Of a stretch of 26,935 nucleotides of DNA, positions 6,900-15,383 are shown in pieces. This stretch comes from an uncultured Eubacteriaceae bacterium. Lineage in GTDB: Bacteria; Bacillota; Clostridia; Lachnospirales; Lachnospiraceae. The stretch is taken from NCBI GenBank assembly GCA_945938055.1, contig CAMEUH010000005.1:1-26935 (forward strand). Reading direction: 5' to 3'. Position 1 is the first letter of the stretch, and each line of letters starts with the position of its first letter. Made by a program: the position numbers and the translations under genes. The notes beneath the pieces were generated by a model. It saw nothing but the letters and a program-made list of their open reading frames with translations, was not told the DNA's origin and did no database searches.

Positions 6900-7448
6900 T
6901 TATGATTCCATCTGTCTTCCCAGGAAACCGGCGGCCGAATCTGCCAGTTTTGCTTCTGTATCCCCCAGCTTTGTGCGGCTTTCCTTTGTTATAATTACCA
7001 CAGAACCAATCGCATCGCCTTCACAGATAATCGGACTAATCACCTGCGAATGATATTCTTCAAGATCACCATTTACAATCGGAATAAACTTTTTATCATC
7101 CTTAATTGCCACAATACTTGTCCGGTTATCAATGGCATCCTCAAGCTGCTTGCTGATTGGCTTTGCTATCAGATCCTTTTTCGGGGCACCGGAAACCGCT
7201 ATAATCTGGTCCCTGTCCGTAATACAAACCGTATGTCCTGTAGTCTGGGACAAAGAATCAGCATACTGTCTTGCAAATACTCCAAGTTCACCGATTGGTG
7301 AATATTTTTTTAAAATAATTTCGCCCTCCCGGTCCGTAAAGATTTCCAGTGGGTCGCCCTCCCGAATTCTTAAGGTTCTTCGAATCTCCTTGGGTACAAC
7401 CACACGTCCCAGATCATCGATTCTTCTTACGATTCCAGTTGCTTTCAT
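6900..7448 (-). CDS. spoVT: Stage V sporulation transcription regulator SpoVT
   Basis: Forespore transcription factor of 182 residues that modulates sigma-G genes and germination properties. Seen: an AbrB-type swapped-hairpin DNA-binding domain (residues 1-50, with RRIDDLGRVVVPKEIRRTL) and a C-terminal GAF-like domain (about 55-180). Length agrees with the 178-residue Bacillus protein, and the fused GAF domain separates it from AbrB and Abh. A GGAGGA ribosome site precedes it. A candidate sigma-G promoter lies in the 99-base gap after the permease. Confidence 0.95.
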   Translation of the reverse strand: MKATGIVRRIDDLGRVVVPKEIRRTLRIREGDPLEIFTDREGEIILKKYSPIGELGVFARQYADSLSQTTGHTVCITDRDQIIAVSGAPKKDLIAKPISKQLEDAIDNRTSIVAIKDDKKFIPIVNGDLEEYHSQVISPIICEGDAIGSVVIITKESRTKLGDTEAKLADSAAGFLGRQMES

Positions 7449-7488
7449 ATAAAAAATTCCTCCATTTACATTTTCTGTTCTGCGATAG

Positions 7489-7517
7489 TATTATCTGTAA
7501 ATAGTGGGATTTTATAC
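7489..7517 (-). promoter_or_regulatory. Candidate sigma-G promoter of spoVT
   Basis: On the minus strand GTATA (7517-7513), a 17-base spacer and GATAATA (7495-7489). This compares with the sigma-G pattern GHATR-N18-CATWHTA: full -35 match, 6 of 7 in the -10, spacer one base short. spoVT is sigma-G-dependent in Bacillus. No good sigma-A -35 is present for the same -10. Confidence 0.45.
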
Positions 7518-7547
7518 CTAAATAAATTTCATTTCTTTTCTTTAAAA

Positions 7548-8495
7548 TTAGACCAGCCCCATCACTCTCAATAGATACAGCCACGCAGTCAATGTAATGG
7601 AACAAAGAAATGTCGTTGCCACTACCACACTGGAAGTCAGTACACCCTTATGCCCCATGCTTCTTGCCATGACATAGCAGCTTGCCGTAGTCGGTGCACC
7701 AAGCATAATCAGGACTGCAACCAGTTTTTCCGTTGTAAAGCCCAGATAGATGGCAATTGGAAGAAAGATAGCCGGAAGAATCACCAGTTTGATAAGAGAT
7801 GCCACCATTGTCGGTTTCATTTCTTTTAAGGCCTTTCTCCCCTCAAATCCGGCTCCAAGACCAAACAACGCAAGCGGAGATGCCACAACAGCAAAGTTGT
7901 TCACGGTTTTGCTAAGAATTGGCGGCATGGAAATTTGAAGCACTGATACAACCATGCCCAAAAAAATTCCCAGAATAATTGGATTAGTCAAAACTCCGAT
8001 TACGGATTTTTTAATAGCTGCCCCCGCATCCTTTTCCCTGTCCGGTGAAGTAAACGTTAATAGTACAACTGCTGCCACGTTATAAAGCGGAACCGTTCCA
8101 ATAATCATTAGCGGTGCCATTCCGGATGTTCCATATATATTTTGAATAAAAGCGATTCCCAGTACGGCGGCACTGCTACGGTATGCTGCCTGAATCAATT
8201 CTCCACTCTGACTCTTGTCACGATAAAAGAATTTGCAGCCCAGTCCGATGAGAAGAATGGAACAAAGCGTGGCCAAAAAGCAAAATACCACATATTTCAT
8301 ATCCCATACCTGATAAAAATTTGATGTTGCAATATCACGGAACACTAATGCCGGAAGTGTTATCTTAAAATTCACCGTATTCAGAACCTTGACAAAATGA
8401 TCATCCACCATTTTTATCTGTTTTGCCAGATATCCGACTATCATAACCAGAAAAACAGGTACTGTTGCATTTAGACTAAATATCAGTTCTTCCAT
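7548..8495 (-). CDS. AEC-family permease (auxin efflux carrier/malate permease type)
   Basis: Integral membrane transporter of 315 residues with about ten hydrophobic segments in two five-helix halves. The N-terminal half contains the conserved FKITLPALVF block, the middle NPIILGIFLGM, and the C-terminal half a MLGAPTTASCYVMARSMG block typical of AEC proteins. Characterised bacterial members move malate, malonate or other carboxylates; the substrate cannot be told from sequence. The start lies 20 bases inside the end of the upstream diguanylate cyclase gene, so the two are probably one transcription and translation unit. This gene is not part of the conserved sporulation locus in Bacillus. 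Confidence 0.9.
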   Translation of the reverse strand: MEELIFSLNATVPVFLVMIVGYLAKQIKMVDDHFVKVLNTVNFKITLPALVFRDIATSNFYQVWDMKYVVFCFLATLCSILLIGLGCKFFYRDKSQSGELIQAAYRSSAAVLGIAFIQNIYGTSGMAPLMIIGTVPLYNVAAVVLLTFTSPDREKDAGAAIKKSVIGVLTNPIILGIFLGMVVSVLQISMPPILSKTVNNFAVVASPLALFGLGAGFEGRKALKEMKPTMVASLIKLVILPAIFLPIAIYLGFTTEKLVAVLIMLGAPTTASCYVMARSMGHKGVLTSSVVVATTFLCSITLTAWLYLLRVMGLV

Positions 8496-9894
8496 CCTCT
8501 TCTCCCTTCAATTCCTTAATATACTCCAGAATTTCAGAATCAACCTCTGGCTTTGAAGAATTTATCCCAGACGGAGCCATTTCATCCTGTTCATCTGCAT
8601 CTGCCGCTTCACCCTCCAGTTGCGCAACAACCTGATTACGTCCACCACTCTTTGCCTGATACAGCTTATCATCCGCTTCTTTTATTATCTGGTCAATTGT
8701 CTTTTCTTTTGTTCCCTTTGCCACACCAAAAGACATGGTAATGTGTATCTGTTCCTCTCCATATTCCACATCTCTTTTTCGTATTTCTTCCAAGATTTCT
8801 TCTGTTTCTTCCGTTGCCCTGGTAATTGAATATCCTTTAAAGCCAAGAAGGAACTCTTCTCCACCCCATCGTGAAGCAAATCCTTTTCCTTTCATATGCT
8901 TCTTCAGGACCATTGCCACATATTTTAATACTTCATCTCCGGCATCATGTCCATATGTATCATTTACTTTTTTAAAGAAATCAATATCCCCAAGTACCAA
9001 TACATATTTTTCATTTTCTTCCACAAGATTATGATGCATTCCACGGATTGCATTATTAGCGCTCCTGCGATTTTCAAGCTGAGTCAGGGTATCCAGTTCG
9101 ATTAACTCCCGCAGAGACTTTTGCATTTCGGTTGCAGACTGACACATATCCGTGATTTCATCGCCTCTCTTCATCAGCTGATAATCAAAATCGGTCTTCA
9201 GGTTTCCCTGTGCGATTTCTTTCATGAAATTCTTAAGTTTGGTCAAGTCTCCAATCAGACCTCCCGCATAACGGATTGTTATAAAACCGGCAACTATCAT
9301 GACAATTACCGCTATCAGTAAAATAGGCATGGTTGATGCCTGAACCATACGATTAACCTCATCTGCAGACTTTGCAACTTCTATCATTCCCACACATTTT
9401 CCATCCGAATTCACCAATGGAAGATAATAAGCAAAATATTTACTTTCACCAATTACCACACTGGGATAGAAATGTTTCTGTCCCTTTAAAAGAACATCCT
9501 TTTCCACGAGAGCATGACAAACTGTTCCCAGCATACGTTCTTCCCGCCCGTTTTTAATCGTCGTCAAAAAACGAATGTTTTCATGAAAAATACTGATTTC
9601 AAGTCCTGTATCCTCTTTTATGGCATCAATGTATTCTGAACGGTCATTTAAAATAGATTCACCCTTTACCAGGGTCAGAATCTTATCGCCATATTTCACA
9701 TAATCTCCCGGGAACATAATATCCAGCATGTCATTTACTGCATACGCCATATTCGAAAGTTCACTTTCTGCCTCACGATACATTGCCCTCGTAAAACGCT
9801 GCATGGAAAAAAAGGTCACAATAATCCCCAATAGCAGAATCGGGAGAACCGCAACGCCTAACAGACTTTTTTTAAGACTCTTTTTCATTTTCAT
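8476..9894 (-). CDS. Membrane sCache-HAMP diguanylate cyclase (GGEEF)
   Basis: 472-residue sensor that probably makes cyclic di-GMP from two GTP in response to an extracellular ligand. Seen: a membrane segment (about 8-30), an extracytoplasmic single-Cache-like domain (about 32-185), a second membrane segment (about 188-212), a HAMP region (about 212-265), a helical linker, and a GGDEF domain with DxLTxLxNRR, FKxxNDxxGHxxGD and the active-site GGEEF (about 342-346). The inhibitory I-site RxxD expected just before it is replaced by KGKG, so product feedback is probably absent. A 45-residue acidic tail follows the domain. The start was placed at the ATG after GAAGGTG; an upstream TTG lies in the accDA terminator. 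It overlaps the permease gene. Confidence 0.9.
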   Translation of the reverse strand: MKMKKSLKKSLLGVAVLPILLLGIIVTFFSMQRFTRAMYREAESELSNMAYAVNDMLDIMFPGDYVKYGDKILTLVKGESILNDRSEYIDAIKEDTGLEISIFHENIRFLTTIKNGREERMLGTVCHALVEKDVLLKGQKHFYPSVVIGESKYFAYYLPLVNSDGKCVGMIEVAKSADEVNRMVQASTMPILLIAVIVMIVAGFITIRYAGGLIGDLTKLKNFMKEIAQGNLKTDFDYQLMKRGDEITDMCQSATEMQKSLRELIELDTLTQLENRRSANNAIRGMHHNLVEENEKYVLVLGDIDFFKKVNDTYGHDAGDEVLKYVAMVLKKHMKGKGFASRWGGEEFLLGFKGYSITRATEETEEILEEIRKRDVEYGEEQIHITMSFGVAKGTKEKTIDQIIKEADDKLYQAKSGGRNQVVAQLEGEAADADEQDEMAPSGINSSKPEVDSEILEYIKELKGEEDGRTDI

Positions 9895-9925
9895 TAAAAC
9901 ACCTTCTTGTCGCCTGTTTTCTTGC

Positions 9926-9953
9926 AAAAAGAGGCCATCCTCACGACAGCCTC
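9926..9953 (-). terminator. Probable terminator after accDA
   Basis: A GAGGC/GCCTC stem (9949-9953 with 9931-9935) with weak inner pairing is followed by five T residues on the minus strand, 12 bases after the accDA stop. It lies immediately upstream of the cyclase gene, so it separates the two or allows partial read-through. Confidence 0.6.
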
Positions 9954-9964
9954 ATTTCTTTGCT

Positions 9965-11656
9965 CTAAAATTTTCGATATCTCTTATATCGTTCCTCCAC
10001 CAGACGTCTGGTATTTACCGCCTGATATTTATTCATAAAGTATGTAAATCCTTCATCCAGCTGTGCACACACTTCATCCATGTCACCCGCTGTTACCGGC
10101 TTGGACTCTTTGATAATCCGCTCAATGACATTCAAATCATGCAAGTCCTTTGCCGTAATCTTCATGACATTAGCCGCTTCATCCGCTCTGGAACCATCCT
10201 TCCACAAAATCGAAGCAAATCCTTCCGGAGAAAGAATGGAATAAATGGAATTTTCAAGCATCCACACTTCATCTGCAACACCCAGTGCCAATGCTCCTCC
10301 ACTTCCGCCTTCACCTATCACCACAGAAAGAATCGGTGTCTTTAAGGAAGACATTTCAAAAAGATTTCTTGCAATGGCTTCACCCTGTCCCCGTTCTTCT
10401 GCTTCCTTACCCGGATAAGCACCAGACGTATCAATCAGACAGATAATCGGGCGATTAAACTTTTCTGCCTGTTTCATCAGACGAAGTGCCTTACGATATC
10501 CATCTGGAGACGGCATACCGAAATTCCTTTTCATGTTCTCTTCCAGAGAAATCTTTCCCTTCTGCTGGCAGATGACCGTAACCGGCTGTCCATGAAAATA
10601 TGCAATTCCGCCTACAATTGCAGCATCATCCTTAAAATACCGGTCTCCATGAAATTCCATAAATCCCGTTAAAAGCTTGTTAATATAGTCCAGTCCTGTC
10701 GGTCTTTCCTTCATTCGTGCAATCTTTACCTTCTCTGCTGCCGTTAATGCATTATCACTTTCCACCATTGCCGGAAGTCCTGTCCGTATCATGGATTTAA
10801 CGTTCTTCATCAGCAAATTCGTCTTTTCAGGCTGATGCATCTTCAAAATAGATGCCAGTGTACTTTTCAGTTCTTCTCTTCGGACAATCGCATCCACAAA
10901 TCCATGTTCCACCTGGAACTCAGCTCTCTGGAAACCTTCCGGAAGCTTTTCACCAATGGTCTGTTCAATAACTCTTGGTCCTGCAAAACCAATCAGAGCA
11001 CCCGGCTCTGCAAGAATAATGTCACCCAGCATTGCAAAACTCGCCGTAACACCACCGGTAGTTGGCTCTGTCAGAACACTTACATACAACAGTCCAGCTT
11101 CACTATGTTTCTTAATGGCAGCTGAAGTCTTTGCCATCTGCATTAAGGAAATGATACCTTCCTGCATTCTGGCACCACCGGAGCAACAGAAAATAATGAT
11201 TGGAAGCTTCATTTCCGTGGCTCTTTCAACCGCACAGGTAATTTTCTCACCTACCACATGCCCCATGCTTGCCATCATGAATCGGCTGTCCATGACACAA
11301 ATAGCTGTTGGAATGCCATCAATACGGCACTGTCCCGTAATTACTGCCTCACGCAGGTTACAGGTTGCATTTAAATTCAGGATTTTCTCTTCATAACCCT
11401 CAAAATTCAATGGATTTGCTATCAGAAAATCGCTGTCCCATTCCTTGAAGGAACGGATGTCTGCCACAAGAGAAATCCTTCTCTTGACGTGAAGTCTTAA
11501 ATATGCGCCACATTCCGGGCAAATGGATAATGTCCTCTTTAATACCTCACTTGAAACAGACGCCTTACATTTCGGGCAGGTTCTTTGTGAAAGCGGTTGT
11601 GCCTTTTCGCCTTCACCGGTCACCTGCACTTTTTTACTTAATAGGTCCTTATACAT
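9965..11656 (-). CDS. accDA: Fused acetyl-CoA carboxylase carboxyltransferase, beta-alpha (AccD-AccA)
   Basis: One 563-residue chain carrying both carboxyltransferase subunits, which move the carboxyl group from biotin to acetyl-CoA to give malonyl-CoA for fatty acid synthesis. Seen: an AccD zinc ribbon with C27-x2-C30 and C46-x2-C49, the beta crotonase-fold with CSGGARMQEG and GFAGPRVIEQT, a linker around residues 290-320, then the alpha half with HGDRYFKDD, IDTSGAYPG and GEGGSGGALA. The usual AccA N-terminal helical extension is missing at the join. The ATG at 11656 has AGAGGG upstream; an ATG 14 codons earlier has no ribosome site. The biotin carrier and carboxylase genes (accB, accC) are not in the window. 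It has its own promoter and terminator. Confidence 0.95.
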   Translation of the reverse strand: MYKDLLSKKVQVTGEGEKAQPLSQRTCPKCKASVSSEVLKRTLSICPECGAYLRLHVKRRISLVADIRSFKEWDSDFLIANPLNFEGYEEKILNLNATCNLREAVITGQCRIDGIPTAICVMDSRFMMASMGHVVGEKITCAVERATEMKLPIIIFCCSGGARMQEGIISLMQMAKTSAAIKKHSEAGLLYVSVLTEPTTGGVTASFAMLGDIILAEPGALIGFAGPRVIEQTIGEKLPEGFQRAEFQVEHGFVDAIVRREELKSTLASILKMHQPEKTNLLMKNVKSMIRTGLPAMVESDNALTAAEKVKIARMKERPTGLDYINKLLTGFMEFHGDRYFKDDAAIVGGIAYFHGQPVTVICQQKGKISLEENMKRNFGMPSPDGYRKALRLMKQAEKFNRPIICLIDTSGAYPGKEAEERGQGEAIARNLFEMSSLKTPILSVVIGEGGSGGALALGVADEVWMLENSIYSILSPEGFASILWKDGSRADEAANVMKITAKDLHDLNVIERIIKESKPVTAGDMDEVCAQLDEGFTYFMNKYQAVNTRRLVEERYKRYRKF

Positions 11657-11673
11657 TGTACTAAATCCCTCTT

Positions 11674-11714
11674 GGATACGAAGTATCCTGCCTTTCATAA
11701 TTGGTACTTAAGTA
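11674..11714 (-). promoter_or_regulatory. Leader hairpin and palindrome upstream of accDA
   Basis: Two structures lie between the predicted start of transcription (about 11738) and the accDA start codon. One is a perfect palindrome TACTTAAGTA (11705-11714). The other is a perfect 6-bp hairpin GGATAC-3 bases-GTATCC (11674-11688) that ends next to the AGAGGG ribosome site. The first could bind a dimeric repressor; the second could affect ribosome access. Neither matches a regulator motif I can name with confidence. Confidence 0.4.
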
Positions 11715-11744
11715 ATTAACTGTATATTAGACCCCGCATCTTCT

Positions 11745-11773
11745 ATCATAATCTAAAATTTCAAATATGGCAA
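11745..11773 (-). promoter_or_regulatory. Sigma-A promoter of accDA
   Basis: TTGCCA (11773-11768) and TATGAT (11750-11745) are each one base from consensus and separated by 17 bases on the minus strand. They lie just after the mfd stop and imply a leader of about 82 bases. Confidence 0.7.
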
Positions 11774-11780
11774 TCTTTTT

Positions 11781-14700
11781 TTATTGCAGCTTATCTACTA
11801 ATTCCATCAAATCCTCAAGAAACTCCAGGTCTCCTTCCGCACCGGCATATTTTTTTTGCGGCACATAGGTAAAAAAAGGCTGCGTCTCCACCGTAAATTT
11901 TAGTAGTCCATGATATTCTGCAACAATGTCCGGTATTCTCGCCACGTCAATCTTAGCCTGCGGATACATTCTGATTCTCACACCTTTTTTACCGCCTTTA
12001 ATCTCTGTAACATACGCATTATGCGCCTTTGCCTTAAGAAGTGCAATACTTAACAGGTTCAAAGCCGAACGAGGAAGGTCTCCAAAACGATCAACCAGCT
12101 CATCTTCCATGTCCATCATCTCTTCCCTTGTTTCAATGGAAGCGATTCTCTTATAAACATCCAGCTTCTGGACCTCATTTTTGATATAGGAAGCCGGAAT
12201 AAAAGCATCCATGGTCAAGTCTACCGTCGTTTCATAATCCTTGATTTCCTTCTCACCCTTCAGGGTAAGAATCGCCTCATTTAACATCTTACAGTAAAGG
12301 TCATAACCTACCGCTTCCATGTGCCCATGCTGTCTTGCTCCCAGTACATTTCCGGCTCCACGGATTTCCAAATCCTTCATGGCAATCTTAAAACCTGAGC
12401 CAAGTTCCGAAAACTCTTTAATGGCCTGCAGACGTTTTTCCGCAACCTCCTTAATCATTCGGTCCCGTTTATATAATAAAAATGCGTATGATGTCCTGCT
12501 GGAACGTCCAATTCGTCCACGTAGCTGGTAAAGTTGTGACAATCCAAACTTATCCGCATCATGAATAATCATGGTATTCACATTCGGTATGTCAAGTCCC
12601 GTTTCAATAATCGTGGTGGAAACCAGTACATCAATTTCGCCATTAATGAAATCATACATAACAGCTTCAAGACTTCTCTCATCCATCTGTCCATGAGCAT
12701 ATGCCACCCTTGCATCCGGAACAAGTTTCTGAACCTTTAATGCCATTTCATCAATATCCTGCACTCGATTGTATACATAATACACCTGTCCTTTTCGAGA
12801 CAGTTCCCGATGAATTGCCTCCCGTACCATTTCTTCATTATATTCCGTCACAAAGGTCTGAATCGGAAGTCTGTCCTGTGGCGGCTCCTCCAGAACACTC
12901 ATATCCCGGATTCCAACCAGGCTCATGTGTAGTGTCCTTGGAATCGGTGTTGCAGAAAGTGTCAGTACATCCACATTTTCCCGAAGCTTTTTAATCTTTT
13001 CCTTATGGGTAACCCCAAACCGCTGCTCCTCATCCACAATTAACAGACCCAGATTTTTAAACTCTACATCTGCCGACAAGACCCGATGGGTTCCGATTAC
13101 AATATCCACCATTCCTTTTTTCAACCCGTCCAGCGCCTTTTTTATCTGTCTGCTGGTTCGAAACCTCGATAAAAGCTCAACTTTAACCGGAAAATCCTTC
13201 ATCCTTTGTACAAAGGTATCATAATGCTGTCCGGCAAGAATGGTTGTCGGGCAGAGATACACCACCTGTTTTCCATCCTGAACGGCCTTAAAAGCAGCCC
13301 GAATTGCTATTTCCGTTTTTCCATAGCCTACATCACCGCAAATCAGACGATCCATGATTTTCGTGCTTTCCATGTCACGTTTTGTATCTTCGATAGCCTT
13401 TAACTGATCTTCCGTTTCCTCATATGGAAACATTTCCTCAAATTCCCGTTGCCACTGTGTATCCTCACTAAAGCAGAATCCGTCCGTCATCTGCCGTTTC
13501 GCATATAATGCAACCAAATCCTTTGCAATATCAGCAACTGCACCATGTACTTTACTTTTGGTCTTAGACCATTCCACACCACCAAGCTTGTTAAGCTTTG
13601 GTGCCTTTGCATCGGCACCGGCATATTTCTGAATCACATCCAGCTGCGTTGCCAGCACATAAAGAAATCCATTTCCATCGTACTCCAGCTTAATATAATC
13701 CTTCTCAATGCCATCCACTGACATTTTTTCAATTCCACGATATATTCCAAGTCCATGATCCTCATGAACTACATAGTCTCCCGGTACAAGGTCGTGAAAA
13801 CTTGCTATGGCCTTTCCCTCATAAGTCTTATGATGTTTCCTTTTTTTCTTCTTCTGTCCAAAAATGTCACTTTCCGCAATCACAACAAACTTTTCATTAG
13901 GATACTCAAAACCACTTCTTATAGGACCATATGTCACCATTACCTGACCCTGCAGAAGTTCCTTATCAAAATCCTCCGAATAGAATGCATTGATTTCATA
14001 ATCCAGAAAATCACTGCTGATTCGCTCCGCACGTGTACGTGAGCTGCAAACCAGAATAATTTTGTACTGATTCTTGCGATAACGCCGCACATCTTCAATC
14101 AGCATTTCAAACTTATTATTATAAGAGCTGATGCTTTTCACATGAACCATGTAATTTTTAAAAATATCCAGATAATGCGGCGTATAAGAAAGCGTCGAAA
14201 GAACAAGACATTTCCTGCTTCCAAGCTTTGCCATGATTTCCTTTTCGCTCCGAAGAATATCTGTCTGTCCCGGAAGAACATATCCCTTTTCCAAACGATG
14301 GCTCATACTCTCCCGAAATTCTGCTTCTACACCATCCATTTTTTCCGATATCCGATCCGGTTCATCCAGGATAAAGAAATCCTCCCTGTCAAAGTACTCC
14401 ACAAAAGAAACCGTTGTTTTTGCAAGGTATCTTATATATTTTTCTGCCAGATGGCTCCCATCCTGTTCTCGGATGCCCTCAATCGCTTCGCCCGTAACCT
14501 TTTTCAGTCTTCCGGCTTCCTCAAAACAATTCTGTTCTTCCAGCTTATGAACCATGTCATCCAATTCTTTCTGAATATTTGCGATTCCTTCCTCCATCTG
14601 TTCGATTGAAAGTGGTGTCTCCGTCACCGGATAAATAGTCACCTTCTCGATTCTTTCAATTGAACGCTGGCTGGAAACATCAAATGTCCTGATAGAATCC

Positions 14701-15299
14701 ACTTCATCATCCCATAATTCCACACGGACAGGGCATTCTCCGGTAAACGGAAAAATATCCAGGATTCCTCCCCGGATGGCAAACTGTCCCGCTGACTCCA
14801 CCTGCCCGCACCGCTCATACCCAAGTTTTGCCAGTTTTCCCTTCCACTCTTCCAAATCCATAATATCGGTCTCCCCAATGGTCAGGATACAGGATTTCAT
14901 GATTTCTGGTGCCATCAGATAATCTGCAAGTGCATCTATTGTAGTAACCACCGTAATATCTTCTTTTTCAAAAATCTCACGAATTGCCGTCATTCTCTGT
15001 TCAACAATCAGATTACTGTGTACATCTGCATTATAGAAGATAAAATCCTTGGCTGGATAATAAACCACATTTTTATCATAAAATCGATAATCTTCCAGAA
15101 TACTCTTTGCCCTTGCCTCACTATAGGTAATAATGACCTTTCGGCATGGCTTTAATCCGCATGCAATTCCCCATGCAAAATGTGCCTTATCTGAATCTGC
15201 ACATCCACTGACCATGACAGCCCCTTTTGCCTTTACAATATCACTCACTAACTTTTCATATTCTTTCCATTGTCTGACCGGTTCCAGAAATGCCTTCAT
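11781..15299 (-). CDS. mfd: Transcription-repair coupling factor Mfd
   Basis: 1172-residue DNA translocase that removes RNA polymerase stalled at lesions and recruits UvrA. Seen in order: an N-terminal UvrB-like module, the CarD-like RNA-polymerase-interaction domain (about residues 503-570, with GDYVVHEDHGLGIYRG), and the RecG-like motor with Walker A GDVGYGKTE (about 652-660), DEEQRF (about 753) and QLRGRIGRS (about 922). A C-terminal TRCF domain completes it. Length is normal. The ATG start follows GGAGG with an 8-base spacer; a TTG 7 codons upstream lies over the ribosome site. A strong hairpin sits just upstream. pth-mfd is the usual order. Confidence 0.98.
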   Translation of the reverse strand: MKAFLEPVRQWKEYEKLVSDIVKAKGAVMVSGCADSDKAHFAWGIACGLKPCRKVIITYSEARAKSILEDYRFYDKNVVYYPAKDFIFYNADVHSNLIVEQRMTAIREIFEKEDITVVTTIDALADYLMAPEIMKSCILTIGETDIMDLEEWKGKLAKLGYERCGQVESAGQFAIRGGILDIFPFTGECPVRVELWDDEVDSIRTFDVSSQRSIERIEKVTIYPVTETPLSIEQMEEGIANIQKELDDMVHKLEEQNCFEEAGRLKKVTGEAIEGIREQDGSHLAEKYIRYLAKTTVSFVEYFDREDFFILDEPDRISEKMDGVEAEFRESMSHRLEKGYVLPGQTDILRSEKEIMAKLGSRKCLVLSTLSYTPHYLDIFKNYMVHVKSISSYNNKFEMLIEDVRRYRKNQYKIILVCSSRTRAERISSDFLDYEINAFYSEDFDKELLQGQVMVTYGPIRSGFEYPNEKFVVIAESDIFGQKKKKRKHHKTYEGKAIASFHDLVPGDYVVHEDHGLGIYRGIEKMSVDGIEKDYIKLEYDGNGFLYVLATQLDVIQKYAGADAKAPKLNKLGGVEWSKTKSKVHGAVADIAKDLVALYAKRQMTDGFCFSEDTQWQREFEEMFPYEETEDQLKAIEDTKRDMESTKIMDRLICGDVGYGKTEIAIRAAFKAVQDGKQVVYLCPTTILAGQHYDTFVQRMKDFPVKVELLSRFRTSRQIKKALDGLKKGMVDIVIGTHRVLSADVEFKNLGLLIVDEEQRFGVTHKEKIKKLRENVDVLTLSATPIPRTLHMSLVGIRDMSVLEEPPQDRLPIQTFVTEYNEEMVREAIHRELSRKGQVYYVYNRVQDIDEMALKVQKLVPDARVAYAHGQMDERSLEAVMYDFINGEIDVLVSTTIIETGLDIPNVNTMIIHDADKFGLSQLYQLRGRIGRSSRTSYAFLLYKRDRMIKEVAEKRLQAIKEFSELGSGFKIAMKDLEIRGAGNVLGARQHGHMEAVGYDLYCKMLNEAILTLKGEKEIKDYETTVDLTMDAFIPASYIKNEVQKLDVYKRIASIETREEMMDMEDELVDRFGDLPRSALNLLSIALLKAKAHNAYVTEIKGGKKGVRIRMYPQAKIDVARIPDIVAEYHGLLKFTVETQPFFTYVPQKKYAGAEGDLEFLEDLMELVDKLQ

Positions 15300-15323
15300 T
15301 CTATTTTCCTCCAACGCCAATTG

Positions 15324-15346
15324 TCCGGGACCATCATGGCCCCGGA
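15324..15346 (-). other. Stem-loop in the pth-mfd intercistronic region
   Basis: A 10-bp stem (nine Watson-Crick pairs and one G-T) with a 3-base TGA loop lies 25 bases upstream of the mfd start. There is no T-run after it, so it is not a normal terminator. It could protect or process mRNA ends, or lower mfd expression relative to pth. Confidence 0.6.
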
Positions 15347-15383
15347 TGTTTCACTTTCTATATTTTTCTTGATTCTCAAACGA

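Noticed and set aside
14190..14200. CGTCGAA inside mfd as a Spo0A box.
   Set aside because: It lies within coding sequence, has a mismatch in the core and no associated promoter.
15347..15383. A promoter for mfd after pth.
   Set aside because: TTGAGA and TATAGA occur but are only 11 bases apart, too close for sigma-A.
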